NCBI GenBank assembly: GCA_002238425.1
Contig: MPMJ01000001.1
Span: 1 to 64,000, forward strand
DNA: 64,000 nucleotides
Direction: 5' to 3'
From: SAR202 cluster bacterium bin16
GTDB taxonomy: Bacteria > Chloroflexota > Dehalococcoidia > Lucifugimonadales > Australimonadaceae
Shown here: positions 1 to 7,157 of the stretch, in pieces
Numbering within the stretch: position 1 is the first letter of the stretch
Layout: the number at the start of each line of letters is the position of its first letter
The notes under the pieces: generated by a model
The model's input: the letters and a program-made list of their open reading frames with translations, nothing else
Database searches by the model: none
Told to the model about the DNA's origin: nothing
Made by a program: the position numbers and the translations under genes

Positions 1-163
1 ATTGCGCCATTACCGGCGCGCCAGGCATGGAGGTGCGCCGCCGGCTGCCGGTCCGTGTTTCTCTGTACGATTGCCAAGTTGGCGCCTCCCATTTTCCGGG
101 CATACTGTCTAGTGATTTTACCATCATGCGTATTTCCGTTCGTCCACCATTTCAGTGATTTTC

Positions 164-180
164 GGTAACTTATTGTTACC
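164..180. promoter_or_regulatory. Inverted repeat overlapping the kinase promoter
   Basis: GGTAAC-ttatt-GTTACC is a perfect 6-bp inverted repeat with a 5-bp spacer. Its right arm covers the -35 hexamer of the promoter for the downstream hybrid regulator. The position fits an operator. The downstream protein carries its own winged-helix domain, so autoregulation is possible but is only inferred. Confidence 0.4.
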
Positions 181-201
181 AGCCGCCGAAGATGGCATAA
201 T
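173..201 (+). promoter_or_regulatory. Sigma70-type promoter of the hybrid histidine kinase gene
   Basis: A -35 TTGTTA (173-178), a 17-bp spacer and a -10 CATAAT (196-201) lie upstream of the TTG start at 238. The predicted transcript would have a leader of about 30 nt that includes the GAGG ribosome binding site. The rest of bases 1-160 holds no gene that I can support. Confidence 0.55.
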
Positions 202-237
202 CGACCCGCCAAAGCCGAGTCCCATCGAGGTGACGAG

Positions 238-2634
238 TTGGACCGACCGGATGAGCTACACCGACGGATTCAGGAACTGGAAGAGCGCCTCTCGCGCCTG
301 AGCGGGGCCAGCCTCCGCATCAACGAGAGCCTCGACTTCGACACGGTGCTCCAGGAGGTGGTGGACGGCGCACGGGCCCTGACCGCTTCCCGATACGGGG
401 CTATCACCGTCCTTGGCGAAGCCGGACAGACGCCCGACTTCATCGTCTCCGGTCTGACCGGCGAGGAGCGCCAGGGTCTGTGGGACATGCCGGAGGGACT
501 GGGATTCTTCGAGTATCTCAGCGGGCTCGAGGAGCCCCTGCGGGTCTCGGACGTGGACAGCCACCTGGGAGGGCTGGACATGCCCAGGTTCCTGCCCTCG
601 GTGCCGGTGAAGTCCCTGCTGGTGGCGCCTATCCGCCACCAGGGGGCCGGGGTCGGCACGATCTATCTGGCCCATGACACGGGCGACCGCGAGTTCACCC
701 GGGAGGACGAGGAGACGCTGGTGCTCTTCGCGTCCCAGGCGGCGATGGCCATCGCCAACGCCCGCAGACACCGGGAGGAACGGCGGGCTAGGGCCGACCT
801 GGAGACGCTGATAGACACCTCCCCCGTGGGTGTTGCGGTCTTCGACGCCGTGACGGGAGCGCCCGTTTCCTTCAACCGGGAGGTCCGGAGGATCTTCGAC
901 AGCCTGCGTGATCCCGGCCAGTCGCCGGAGGATCTGCTGGAAATAATGATCTGCAAGCGCGCAGACGGGAGGGAGGTCTCCCTGCGGGAGTTCCCGATGG
1001 CCGAGCTCATGAGCAAGGGGGAAACGGTGCGGGCAGAGGAGATCGTCATGCGGGTCCCCGATGGACGTTCCGTCACCGTCCTGCTCAACGCGACTCCCAC
1101 CCACTCCGACGAGGGCGAGGTCGAGTCGGTGGTCGTCACCCTGCAGGACATGGCCGACGTGCAGGAGCTGGAGCGGCTGAGAGCGGAGTTCCTGGCGATG
1201 GTGAGCCACGAGCTGAGGACTCCCCTGACCTCCATCAAGGGCTCGGCCTCCACCATCATGGACGCGGGGACGGACCTCGACCCCGCGGTGGTCCGGCAGT
1301 TCGTCCGCATCATCGGCGACCAGGCCGAGCACATGAACGCCCTCGTCGCCGACCTGCTGGACGTGGCGCGCATCGAGACGGGCACGCTGCCGGTCAACCC
1401 CGAACCCGCGGAGGTGGCCGTGCTGGTTGACAGGGCGAGGAACGGCTTCACCAACTCAGGGGGCAAGCGCAACCTCGCCATCGACGTCGAGCCTGGCCTG
1501 CCCCTGGTGATGGCGGACAGGCGGCGCATCGTGCAGGTCCTCGGCAACCTGCTGTCCAACGCGGCCCGGCACTCCCCGGAATCGTCCGTCATCAGGGTGA
1601 GAGCGGTGCGGGACGGCGTTCATGTCGCGTTCTCGGTGGCCGACGAGGGCCGGGGTATCCCCGCCGAGAGCCTGCCCGATCTGTTCCGCAAGTTCTCCGG
1701 GGCGCAGTCCGAGGAGCAGGGAGGGGACACGGGGCTTGGCCTCGCCATCTGCAAGGGCATAGTGGAGGCGCACGGGGGCCGCATCTGGGCCGAGAGCGAC
1801 GGGCCGGGAACGGGGGCGTGCTTCACCTTCACGCTGCCATCGGTCGAGGAAACAGCGGCGACCACCATTTCGTCCATATCGACGCGGCGCGAGCAGAATG
1901 CGGAGGAGGAGCGGCTGCGCATCCTGGCGGTGGACGACGACCCCAACGATCTCCGCTACGTCCGCGACACCCTCGCCAGGTCGGGCTACGACCCGATGGT
2001 GACCGGGGACCCGCAGGAGGCGCTCCGCCTCGTGGCGGACGAGAGGCCGGAGCTCGTGCTGCTGGACCTGATGCTTCCGGGCACGGACGGCATCGAGTTG
2101 ATGAAGGACATCCTCGACGTGGCGGACGTGCCGGTCATCTTCCTGTCTGTCTATGGGCGGGAGGAGCTCGTCGCCAGGGCCTTCGACACGGGGGCCGCCG
2201 ATTACGTGGTCAAACCCTTCTCGCCGACGGAGCTTGCGGCAAGGATCAGGGCGGCCCTGCGCAGGCGTGTGACCGCCGAGCCGTCGGGACCCTACGTGTT
2301 GGGCGGCCTGACCATCGACTACGTCCAGCGCAGGGTGACCCTGGCCGGCCGCCGGGTGCAGCTGACCCCGACGGAGTACGGCATGCTGGCGGAGCTATCG
2401 GCCCACGCGGGACGGGTGTTGACCTACGAGCGCCTGCTGGAACGGGTCTGGAGGGAGCGGGGCAACGCCAATGTGCGGCCCATGCACACCATGGTCAGCA
2501 AGCTCCGCCGCAAGCTGGGCGACGACCCACGTGACCCCACCTACGTCTTCACCGAGCCCCGCGTCGGCTTCCGTATGCCGGAGGGGGAGGGGCCGAGTGG
2601 AGATCAAAGCCGACCTCCCATTCCCAGGGAGTAA
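238..2634 (+). CDS. Hybrid sensor histidine kinase with receiver and DNA-binding domain
   Basis: A complete two-component pathway in one soluble 798-aa chain. Order: short N-terminal coiled coil, GAF domain (about residues 25-175), PAS-like domain (190-310), HisKA with the phospho-accepting His near 324 (VSHELRTPL), HATPase_c with GLGLAICKGIVEAHGG, receiver domain from about 560 with the phosphorylatable Asp near 610 (LLDLMLPG), and an OmpR-type winged helix (about 690-780, LTPTEYGML). No membrane segment is seen, so it probably senses a cytoplasmic or diffusible signal through GAF/PAS. The start is TTG at 238, with GAGG seven bases upstream. Kinases fused to a receiver are common, but a further fusion to the DNA-binding output is unusual. 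Target genes are unknown. Confidence 0.92.
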   Translation: MDRPDELHRRIQELEERLSRLSGASLRINESLDFDTVLQEVVDGARALTASRYGAITVLGEAGQTPDFIVSGLTGEERQGLWDMPEGLGFFEYLSGLEEPLRVSDVDSHLGGLDMPRFLPSVPVKSLLVAPIRHQGAGVGTIYLAHDTGDREFTREDEETLVLFASQAAMAIANARRHREERRARADLETLIDTSPVGVAVFDAVTGAPVSFNREVRRIFDSLRDPGQSPEDLLEIMICKRADGREVSLREFPMAELMSKGETVRAEEIVMRVPDGRSVTVLLNATPTHSDEGEVESVVVTLQDMADVQELERLRAEFLAMVSHELRTPLTSIKGSASTIMDAGTDLDPAVVRQFVRIIGDQAEHMNALVADLLDVARIETGTLPVNPEPAEVAVLVDRARNGFTNSGGKRNLAIDVEPGLPLVMADRRRIVQVLGNLLSNAARHSPESSVIRVRAVRDGVHVAFSVADEGRGIPAESLPDLFRKFSGAQSEEQGGDTGLGLAICKGIVEAHGGRIWAESDGPGTGACFTFTLPSVEETAATTISSISTRREQNAEEERLRILAVDDDPNDLRYVRDTLARSGYDPMVTGDPQEALRLVADERPELVLLDLMLPGTDGIELMKDILDVADVPVIFLSVYGREELVARAFDTGAADYVVKPFSPTELAARIRAALRRRVTAEPSGPYVLGGLTIDYVQRRVTLAGRRVQLTPTEYGMLAELSAHAGRVLTYERLLERVWRERGNANVRPMHTMVSKLRRKLGDDPRDPTYVFTEPRVGFRMPEGEGPSGDQSRPPIPRE

Positions 2635-3066
2635 GCCGTTCATGTCTCAGGAGCAATTCAGTGGTGCGCTCCCCCCACCGGCGGTTCCGGTGAAGTTGCT
2701 TCATCCGAGCAAGCGATCACCGGCTGTTCGCCTCAATGTGTCACCGGGGCCGTTGTGTCCGCGCCGGCACCATTGCTACACTCACGAAACAGAACGTATG
2801 TTCTCATCAGGAGGGACGCTCCCTTCGCCAGCGCGCCATCGGCGCGCGAGACCCAGACCGTACCAAATGGAGCGGAGACATGCGGCAGAAGAAGCGGAGA
2901 CTGACCAGTGAGCAGGACGAACCGCGGTTGAACGGGCTGCGGATACCGGCCCGCATCATCTCGTGCGCCCACCTGGGTTTGCCTGCGGAGGAACAAGCGT
3001 CAGGGAACCGCGCGCCCGGCGCCCACGCGCACTCGCGCCGCAGGCCGATCGGGAAGGATGGCGGGC
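2635..3066. other. Intergenic region with LexA-like box and possible short ORF
   Basis: This stretch of about 430 bases holds no recognisable protein family. It contains a promoter-like element and a LexA-like palindrome near 2753-2804. A possible 65-codon ORF runs from ATG 2880 to 3077, with a GGAG upstream. That ORF is Arg-rich, has no recognisable domain and overlaps the next gene, so it is not called as a gene. Confidence 0.5.
2753..2804 (+). promoter_or_regulatory. Putative promoter with LexA/SOS-like operator
   Basis: TTGTGT (2753-2758), an 18-bp spacer and TACACT (2777-2782) form a plausible promoter. The palindrome AGAAC-GTAT-GTTCT (2791-2804) sits at the predicted transcription start. 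It matches the core GAAC-N4-GTTC of Gram-positive type SOS boxes (consensus CGAACRNRYGTTYC) but differs at the two outer positions. It would place the downstream HTH genes under DNA-damage control. This is inferred; no lexA gene is in the window. Confidence 0.45.
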
Positions 3067-3309
3067 ATGTCGGGTAGGCGCCGTCTGCTCACCGCGAGAC
3101 TCGAGCCCCGCGCGGTCTGGGAGCGACTCAACCGGCTGAACATGACCCAGAACGAGCTGGCGCGCCTGGCGGGTATCTCGTCGGGCTATCTCTCCCAACT
3201 GATTACCGGGAAGCGCAGACCCGGCCCGGAGACGCGGCGACGCCTGCAGCAGGCGCTGGCCGCCGCATTCGACGACCTCTTCGTCCTGGAGGCGGCGCGT
3301 GAACCGTAG
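3067..3309 (+). CDS. XRE-family HTH transcriptional regulator
   Basis: An 80-aa protein that is almost entirely one Cro/C1-type helix-turn-helix domain. MTQNELARLAGISSGYLSQL is a textbook HTH, followed by ITGKRRPGPETRRRLQQAL. It should bind DNA as a small repressor or regulator. The ORF track starts at 3058, but the Shine-Dalgarno GGGAAGG abuts that ATG, whereas the ATG at 3067 lies nine bases beyond it, so 3067 is preferred. The stop overlaps the start of the next gene by 11 bases, so the two are translationally coupled. The LexA-like box upstream may control both genes. Confidence 0.8.
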   Translation: MSGRRRLLTARLEPRAVWERLNRLNMTQNELARLAGISSGYLSQLITGKRRPGPETRRRLQQALAAAFDDLFVLEAAREP

Positions 3310-3652
3310 GTCGCCGCCCTCGCACCTCTTCCTCGGCTCCGGCTTTCTGCCGGACGACTTCCCCGACCGCTTGAAGCGCTTCAAGGAGGAGGCGGGGCTC
3401 ACGTGGGAGGGGGTCGCGATGTGCGTGGACGCCGATCCCCGGCAGGTGCAGCGCTGGCGCGACGGCACGGCGCCCTGCGGGGATGCGCTATTCTCCCTCT
3501 TCAAGCTGGCGGCTCGCGTGCCGGGCGGCGTGCAACTCCTGCTGGGCGAGGATGTCTGCCCTCCCGCAACGGCAGTGCCGACCTTGAAGGACCAACTCGA
3601 CGCTGCCACAGCGCGGCGCGGCGGCAGGCCCCAGAAGGACCATGCCGCGTGA
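3299..3652 (+). CDS. Small HTH-like protein coupled to the XRE regulator
   Basis: A 117-aa protein starting with GTG inside the end of the preceding XRE gene, with GGAGG about six bases upstream. Residues 20-70 (RLKRFKEEAGLTWEGVAMCV, then QVQRWRDGTAP) look like a second Cro-type helix-turn-helix with degenerate spacing. The C-terminal third is basic and probably flexible. Specific function is unknown. The tight coupling suggests the two small DNA-binding proteins act together. Such pairs are typical of accessory or phage-like islands, and neighbouring decayed genes support that reading. Confidence 0.6.
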   Translation: MNRRSPPSHLFLGSGFLPDDFPDRLKRFKEEAGLTWEGVAMCVDADPRQVQRWRDGTAPCGDALFSLFKLAARVPGGVQLLLGEDVCPPATAVPTLKDQLDAATARRGGRPQKDHAA

Positions 3653-3747
3653 CGAGTCAGACTGGTCTCCGCCAAGGGGTCAGCTTCTTTGAGGGGCACT
3701 GCAAAACGAGTAAGATGGGGTGCAGTTGCGATTGGAGGGCCCGCTGC

Positions 3748-4066
3748 ATGGGGACTTTCAAGTGGCCGGTGCGGATATCCAGCATGGACGGTCAACAGGT
3801 TCAGGATATTGAAGCTACGGTTGACACCGGAGCCGCTTACACCACATTGCCTGCCGGTTTGCTTCGGGACCTCGGAGTTGAGCCCATGGGGAAACGCCGG
3901 TTCCTGCTGGCTGACGGCCGGCGGGTTGATATGCGAAGTGACGATCGTGGTCTTCGGAGAGGACGAAGCGCCTCCCCTGCTCGGGGCCTACACCCTCGAG
4001 GGCCTAGCCTTGGCGGTAGACCCAACCTCTCAGCGCCTAGTTCCCACCCACATGATCCTGTACTAG
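3748..4066 (+). pseudogene. Broken clan AA aspartic protease (retropepsin-like)
   Basis: The first frame begins at ATG 3748 (GGAGG nine bases upstream). It encodes a retropepsin-like N-terminal half with the catalytic motif VDTGAAYTTLP and then FLLADGRRVD. The C-terminal half (IVVFGEDEAPPLLGAYTLEG, then LAVDP and QRLVP) continues in another frame. The break lies at about 3930-3940. The stretch normally found between the two halves of this family (a short strand and turn) also seems to be missing, so this is a deletion plus frameshift rather than a single-base error. The family, small clan AA proteases of about 110-120 aa, is common in Chloroflexota and cyanobacteria. Probably inactive. Confidence 0.65.
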
Positions 4067-4115
4067 GACGGCACGACCCTCATTGGCTGAGGAGTAGAGA
4101 TGCCGGCTACTATGC

Positions 4116-4295
4116 TCAGGCCGCCTTCTCCGCCAGTTCCTCCTGCCATGCCTCGATATCAGCCCGCCTCCAGGCGATCGCCTTGGGGGTGATGCGAAGT
4201 GGGGGAGGAAACGCACCCGCTTTGACCAGCCGCCATATCGTCGTTCGGCTTATCCCCAACTCCCGTTCTACGTCTTTCACTCTTAGCAATTGCAT
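4116..4295 (-). CDS. AlpA/excisionase-like MerR-type HTH protein
   Basis: A 59-aa protein starting MQLLRVKDVERELGISRTTI, then WRLVKAGAFPPPLRI and a closing WRRADIEAWQEE. This is the standard pattern of AlpA-family phage regulators and excisionase-like HTH_17 proteins. The track ORF is longer, but the internal ATG at 4295 has a near-perfect GGAGGAGGTG seven bases upstream, which decides the start. AlpA proteins activate excision genes of integrated elements. Here the gene lies about 220 bases from tRNA-Glu, a common integration site, but no integrase is present in the window. It is probably a remnant or an orphan regulator. Confidence 0.8.
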   Translation of the reverse strand: MQLLRVKDVERELGISRTTIWRLVKAGAFPPPLRITPKAIAWRRADIEAWQEELAEKAA

Positions 4296-4515
4296 TGCGC
4301 GCACCTCCTCCGTGGATAGTCCTGAAGGGCAGTCTGGCCCCAACCCCACCATCGTACAACGCGCACCGGCGTTAGTCTGACAGACTCCATGAATTGCTTG
4401 CTGGCATGTAGCATTCTGGGCATCACCGAGGATCAGAGTCTTAGGCAACAAGTGACAACGCAAGTGACAACAAGCATGCTTACGCCTTTGATTTACTCGT
4501 AAAACAGGAGAGTTC

Positions 4516-4592
4516 TGGTGCCCCCAGCGGGATTCGAACCCGCGATCTCCACCTTGAAAGGGTGGCGTCCTAGGCCGCTAGACTATAGGGGC
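4516..4592 (-). tRNA. tRNA-Glu (anticodon UUC), CCA encoded
   Basis: Read on the minus strand, the sequence folds as a standard tRNA. The acceptor GCCCCTA pairs with TGGGGGC, the D-arm has GTC/GAC ends, the anticodon loop CTTTCAA carries TTC, and the T-arm is GCGGG-TTCGAAT-CCCGC. Discriminator A is followed by an encoded CCA (4516-4518). It lies between the AlpA-like gene and argC, a typical place for element integration. No duplicated 3-prime tRNA end (att site) was found in the window. Confidence 0.93.
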
Positions 4593-4621
4593 ACGCGTGC
4601 GGCGCGCCTGTGGCAGACGCT

Positions 4622-5656
4622 CTACGGGTAGATGGCCAGTTGTTCCAGTCCCGTCGCCTCCGGCAGCCCGAACATGAGGTTCATGTTCTGCACCGCCTGT
4701 CCCGCCGCGCCCTTGACGAGATTGTCCAGCGCGGAGAAGACGACGAGCTTTCCCGTATGCCTGTCCACCGTAGGATAAACCAGGCAGTCGTTGTTGCCCC
4801 AGGTCTGCTTCGTCTGGGGCGCCTTGTCGGTCACTTTCACGAACGGCTCGTCGCGGTAGTACTCGCGATAGAGCTCCGTCACCGAGGCAGATGCTTCCTC
4901 CACCGAGCCGAACACGCCGTCCACGAAGTCGGCGTAGATGGTGTCGAGGATGCCGCGCGTCATCGGGATGAGGTGCGGCTGGAAGAGCACCTTCGGTGCG
5001 TAGCCGTCCTTGATACGGCGCAACTCCTGCGTGATCTCCGGCAGGTGCCTGTGCCCGCCCACCGAATACGCGAACACGTTCTCGTTGACCTCAGAGAAGT
5101 GCGTCGTCATGCTCAAGCCGCGGCCCGCGCCAGACACGCCGGATTTGCAATCGACCACAATCTGCTCGCCGATGAGGCCTTTCTCGACCACCGGCGCGAG
5201 CGCCAGCAACGCGGCAGTGGGGTAGCAGCCTGGATTCGCGACGAGTTGCGCCGAGGAGATGCCGTCCCTGTCCAGCTCCGTGAGGCCGTAGACGGACGTC
5301 TCCAGCAGGTCGGGTGCGGGGTGCTCTGCGCCGTACCAGCGCGCGTACTCGTCGGGGTCGTGCAGACGGAAGTCGGCAGAGATGTCGACGACCTTCACGC
5401 CGTCCCGCGCGAACGGGACGCACGCCTCAGCAGAGGCAACCTGCGGCAGCGCCGAGAACACGACGTCCACGCTGCGCGTGATCTCCGGCTCGATGGTGAT
5501 GTCCATGCGCGACAGGTGCGGCAGCGCGTCGCCCAGCTCCTCGCCGGCCTGGCTGCGCCCCGTGACGCTGACGACCTCCGCCTCAGGATGGCGGTACAGG
5601 ATGCGCGCAAGCTCGATGCCCGCATACCCCGTCACATTGATGATGCCTATCTTCAT
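4622..5656 (-). CDS. argC: N-acetyl-gamma-glutamyl-phosphate reductase
   Basis: Catalyses the NADPH-dependent reduction of N-acetyl-glutamyl-5-phosphate to the semialdehyde, the third step of arginine biosynthesis. The 344-aa length is typical. The N-terminal nucleotide-binding loop reads INVTGYAG, a variant of the usual GATGYTG. The catalytic cysteine is C144 in NPGCYPTA. Conserved stretches include DISADFRL and VYGL. No other arginine genes are adjacent, so the pathway is scattered. A perfect TATAAT on the minus strand at 5744-5749, inside the end of the neighbouring oxidoreductase gene, may give it its own promoter. Confidence 0.95.
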   Translation of the reverse strand: MKIGIINVTGYAGIELARILYRHPEAEVVSVTGRSQAGEELGDALPHLSRMDITIEPEITRSVDVVFSALPQVASAEACVPFARDGVKVVDISADFRLHDPDEYARWYGAEHPAPDLLETSVYGLTELDRDGISSAQLVANPGCYPTAALLALAPVVEKGLIGEQIVVDCKSGVSGAGRGLSMTTHFSEVNENVFAYSVGGHRHLPEITQELRRIKDGYAPKVLFQPHLIPMTRGILDTIYADFVDGVFGSVEEASASVTELYREYYRDEPFVKVTDKAPQTKQTWGNNDCLVYPTVDRHTGKLVVFSALDNLVKGAAGQAVQNMNLMFGLPEATGLEQLAIYP

Positions 5657-5692
5657 ATACCTTCACCCTGTCTCGTCATTCCCTCCCTGTAG

Positions 5693-5713
5693 GGGCGCCC
5701 CTTGTGGGTGCCC
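5693..5713. repeat. Small inverted repeat, REP-like
   Basis: GGGCGCCC-cttgt-GGGTGCCC forms a hairpin with one G-T pair on the plus strand. It lies in the leader between argC and the LLM oxidoreductase gene. The surrounding words (cgtcattccc, ctgtaggggcg) resemble interspersed extragenic repeats elsewhere in the window. It could be a REP-type element or a weak attenuator for argC. Confidence 0.35.
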
Positions 5714-5743
5714 TTCCAAGGCAAGCAACTATTCTCGCAGTCC

Positions 5744-5749
5744 ATTATA
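5744..5749 (-). promoter_or_regulatory. Candidate -10 element for argC
   Basis: TATAAT on the minus strand, about 90 bases upstream of the argC start. No good -35 is found at 16-18 bases, so the call rests on the perfect -10 alone. Confidence 0.3.
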
Positions 5750-5759
5750 GAGGAGAAGC

Positions 5760-6701
5760 CTACGCCCCCAGCGGAACGAGCTTCTTGTGGAACGGCTGCA
5801 CGATGGCCTCAGCCTGCAGCCGCATCTGCTCCAGCATCTCGTCAGCACCGCAGGCGGGGTTGAACACGAACTTGGACGCGCCCGCGTCGATGTACTCGCG
5901 CAGCCGTGCCATGATCTGGTCCGGCGTGCCGAGCAGGTTCAGTTGCTCCGGCGACACGTCGGAACGGCGCCGCAGCAGATAGCGCTCCTTGATGTGCTCC
6001 GGCACGGTGCCGCTCTCCACGAGGTAGCTGTTGATCTGCAGGCCGAAATGGTCGTGCTCTACCTCGCGTCCCACCTCCGCAGCGTACTCCTGGATGCGCG
6101 CGATGCCTGCCGCGACCTCCTCAGGCGTGATCTGCGTTGGCAGCCAGCCGTCGCCCAGCCTGCCCGTGCGGCGAAGCCCGGCCTCAGAGCGGCTGCCCAT
6201 CCAAATCGGCAGGTTCGCCTGCTTCGGCCGCACGCCTATCGTTGCGTCCGTCAGTTTGATGAATTCGCTCTCGTAGGTGACGCGCTCCTCCGTCCACAAA
6301 CGGCGCATGATGTGGATGGCCTCGTCGAGCCGCTTGCCGCGGTCGCGCTTGCGGACGCCCATCGCCTCGTACTCCGCGGGCGACTCCTGTCCGACACCGA
6401 CGCCTAGCACGAGGCGTCCGTTGGAGAGCAGGTCTATCGTGGCGAGCTCGCGCGCCGCGGTGACCGGGCTGCGCATAGACATCAGCAGCACGCCGGTGCC
6501 GAACTTCAGCTTCTCCGAACGTCCGGTGACGATGGCCATGCCCGCGATGGGGTCCATCCTCCACGCCGGGCCGACGATGCGGTCCGAGAACCAGATGGAG
6601 TCCCAGTCCAGCTCCTCGGCGGCGTCGATGTAGCGCAGGAACGTCTCGCGCCCCTCACGCGCCATCACTGAGGCCCCGGAAAGACCTATCTTCACCGACA
6701 T
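5760..6701 (-). CDS. LLM-class flavin/F420-dependent oxidoreductase
   Basis: A 313-aa luciferase-like monooxygenase-superfamily protein with a TIM-barrel fold that binds FMN or F420. Motifs include DWDSIWFSDRIVGPAWRMDP near the N terminus, KLKFGTGVLL, the conserved LSNGRLVLGVGVGQ, RGKRLDEAIHIMRRLW and LPIWMGSRSEAGLRRTGRLGDG. The start at 6701 is chosen over the longer track ORF because GGAGG lies just upstream and family members begin here. The substrate cannot be told. This family is strongly expanded in SAR202-like Chloroflexota, where it is linked to breakdown of recalcitrant organic matter. The gene has a strong promoter and a long structured leader ending in a terminator-like hairpin, so attenuation is possible. 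Confidence 0.88.
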   Translation of the reverse strand: MSVKIGLSGASVMAREGRETFLRYIDAAEELDWDSIWFSDRIVGPAWRMDPIAGMAIVTGRSEKLKFGTGVLLMSMRSPVTAARELATIDLLSNGRLVLGVGVGQESPAEYEAMGVRKRDRGKRLDEAIHIMRRLWTEERVTYESEFIKLTDATIGVRPKQANLPIWMGSRSEAGLRRTGRLGDGWLPTQITPEEVAAGIARIQEYAAEVGREVEHDHFGLQINSYLVESGTVPEHIKERYLLRRRSDVSPEQLNLLGTPDQIMARLREYIDAGASKFVFNPACGADEMLEQMRLQAEAIVQPFHKKLVPLGA

Positions 6702-6813
6702 GCCATCCTCCGCCCGTTCATGGTTGGAAACAGCCCGCCCGTCTACAAGGGCTGATTCTACCAGCAGTGCGTTCGTGGGACCGTATCCGCATGTCATACT
6801 CGCCTTAAACGAA

Positions 6814-6844
6814 GCGCCCCGGCTCCATGAAGGAGCCGAGGCGC
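6814..6844 (-). terminator. Hairpin with T-rich tail in the LLM gene leader
   Basis: On the minus strand a 13-bp stem (GCGCCTCGGCTCC with GGAGCCGGGGCGC, one G-U pair) around TTCAT is followed by TTCGTTT. It lies about 110 bases before the start codon and well after the promoter at 7069-7097. That is the arrangement expected for transcription attenuation. Confidence 0.6.
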
Positions 6845-7062
6845 CCGTCCTTTCCCCATGTCAGCACCGCCGGAGCGGAGCCTCCACGAGGTGCACCCTG
6901 CCGCGCCTCCCGCAAGGACCCACCACTGAGGTCCCACGGGACACCGCGGGCCGACCGACATCGACCGGTTCGGTCCCTAGCGGCGAGCAGCGGGTGACGC
7001 AGCAGTGCTAGGTAATGATGTATGCACTACGGATCACCCCCTTTCTGCGGCCTATCGCCGCA
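6845..7062 (-). ncRNA. Putative structured 5-prime leader, T-box-like but unproven
   Basis: A roughly 220-nt GC-rich leader between the minus-strand promoter and the terminator hairpin. Several helices can be drawn, including TGCGGC/GCCGCA near its 5-prime end, GGGTGA with TCACCC enclosing AGTGC with GCACT, and GTCCC/GGGAC. Just before the terminator is AGGGTGCACCTCG. This resembles the T-box consensus AGGGTGGNACCGCG but lacks one G of the tRNA-binding bulge, so a T-box assignment is uncertain. No other riboswitch class is recognised. No coding potential is supported here. Confidence 0.35.
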
Positions 7063-7068
7063 CGCGCC

Positions 7069-7097
7069 ATATTAGGGGTCGAATCCCCGCTTGCCAA
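7069..7097 (-). promoter_or_regulatory. Sigma70-type promoter upstream of the LLM leader
   Basis: On the minus strand TTGGCA (7092-7097), a 17-bp spacer and TAATAT (7069-7074) form one of the best promoters in the window. The transcript would start at about 7062, giving a leader of some 360 nt to the oxidoreductase start codon. Confidence 0.65.
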
Positions 7098-7157
7098 GCC
7101 CATCGCGCGCAAGTTTCGGGGAATATGCGCACTAACGTGTAGTACGAACATGCATGG

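Noticed and set aside
2471-2911. 146-aa ORF spanning the kinase end and downstream gap
   Set aside because: It starts inside the kinase C-terminal domain in another frame and shows no protein family. Its 3-prime part is covered by the promoter and LexA-like region.
4159-4380. Plus-strand end of ORF 3403-4380 as part of the protease gene
   Set aside because: After about 3935 this frame no longer matches the protease family, which continues in another frame. The region from 4116 onward is antisense to the AlpA-like gene.
6860-7060. SRP RNA, RNase P RNA or tmRNA in the 6.8-7.1 kb gap
   Set aside because: The conserved cores (GTCCGGAAGGAAGCAGC for SRP, GAGGAAAGTCCGGGC for RNase P, the tRNA-like ends of tmRNA) are absent. 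A regulatory leader fits better.
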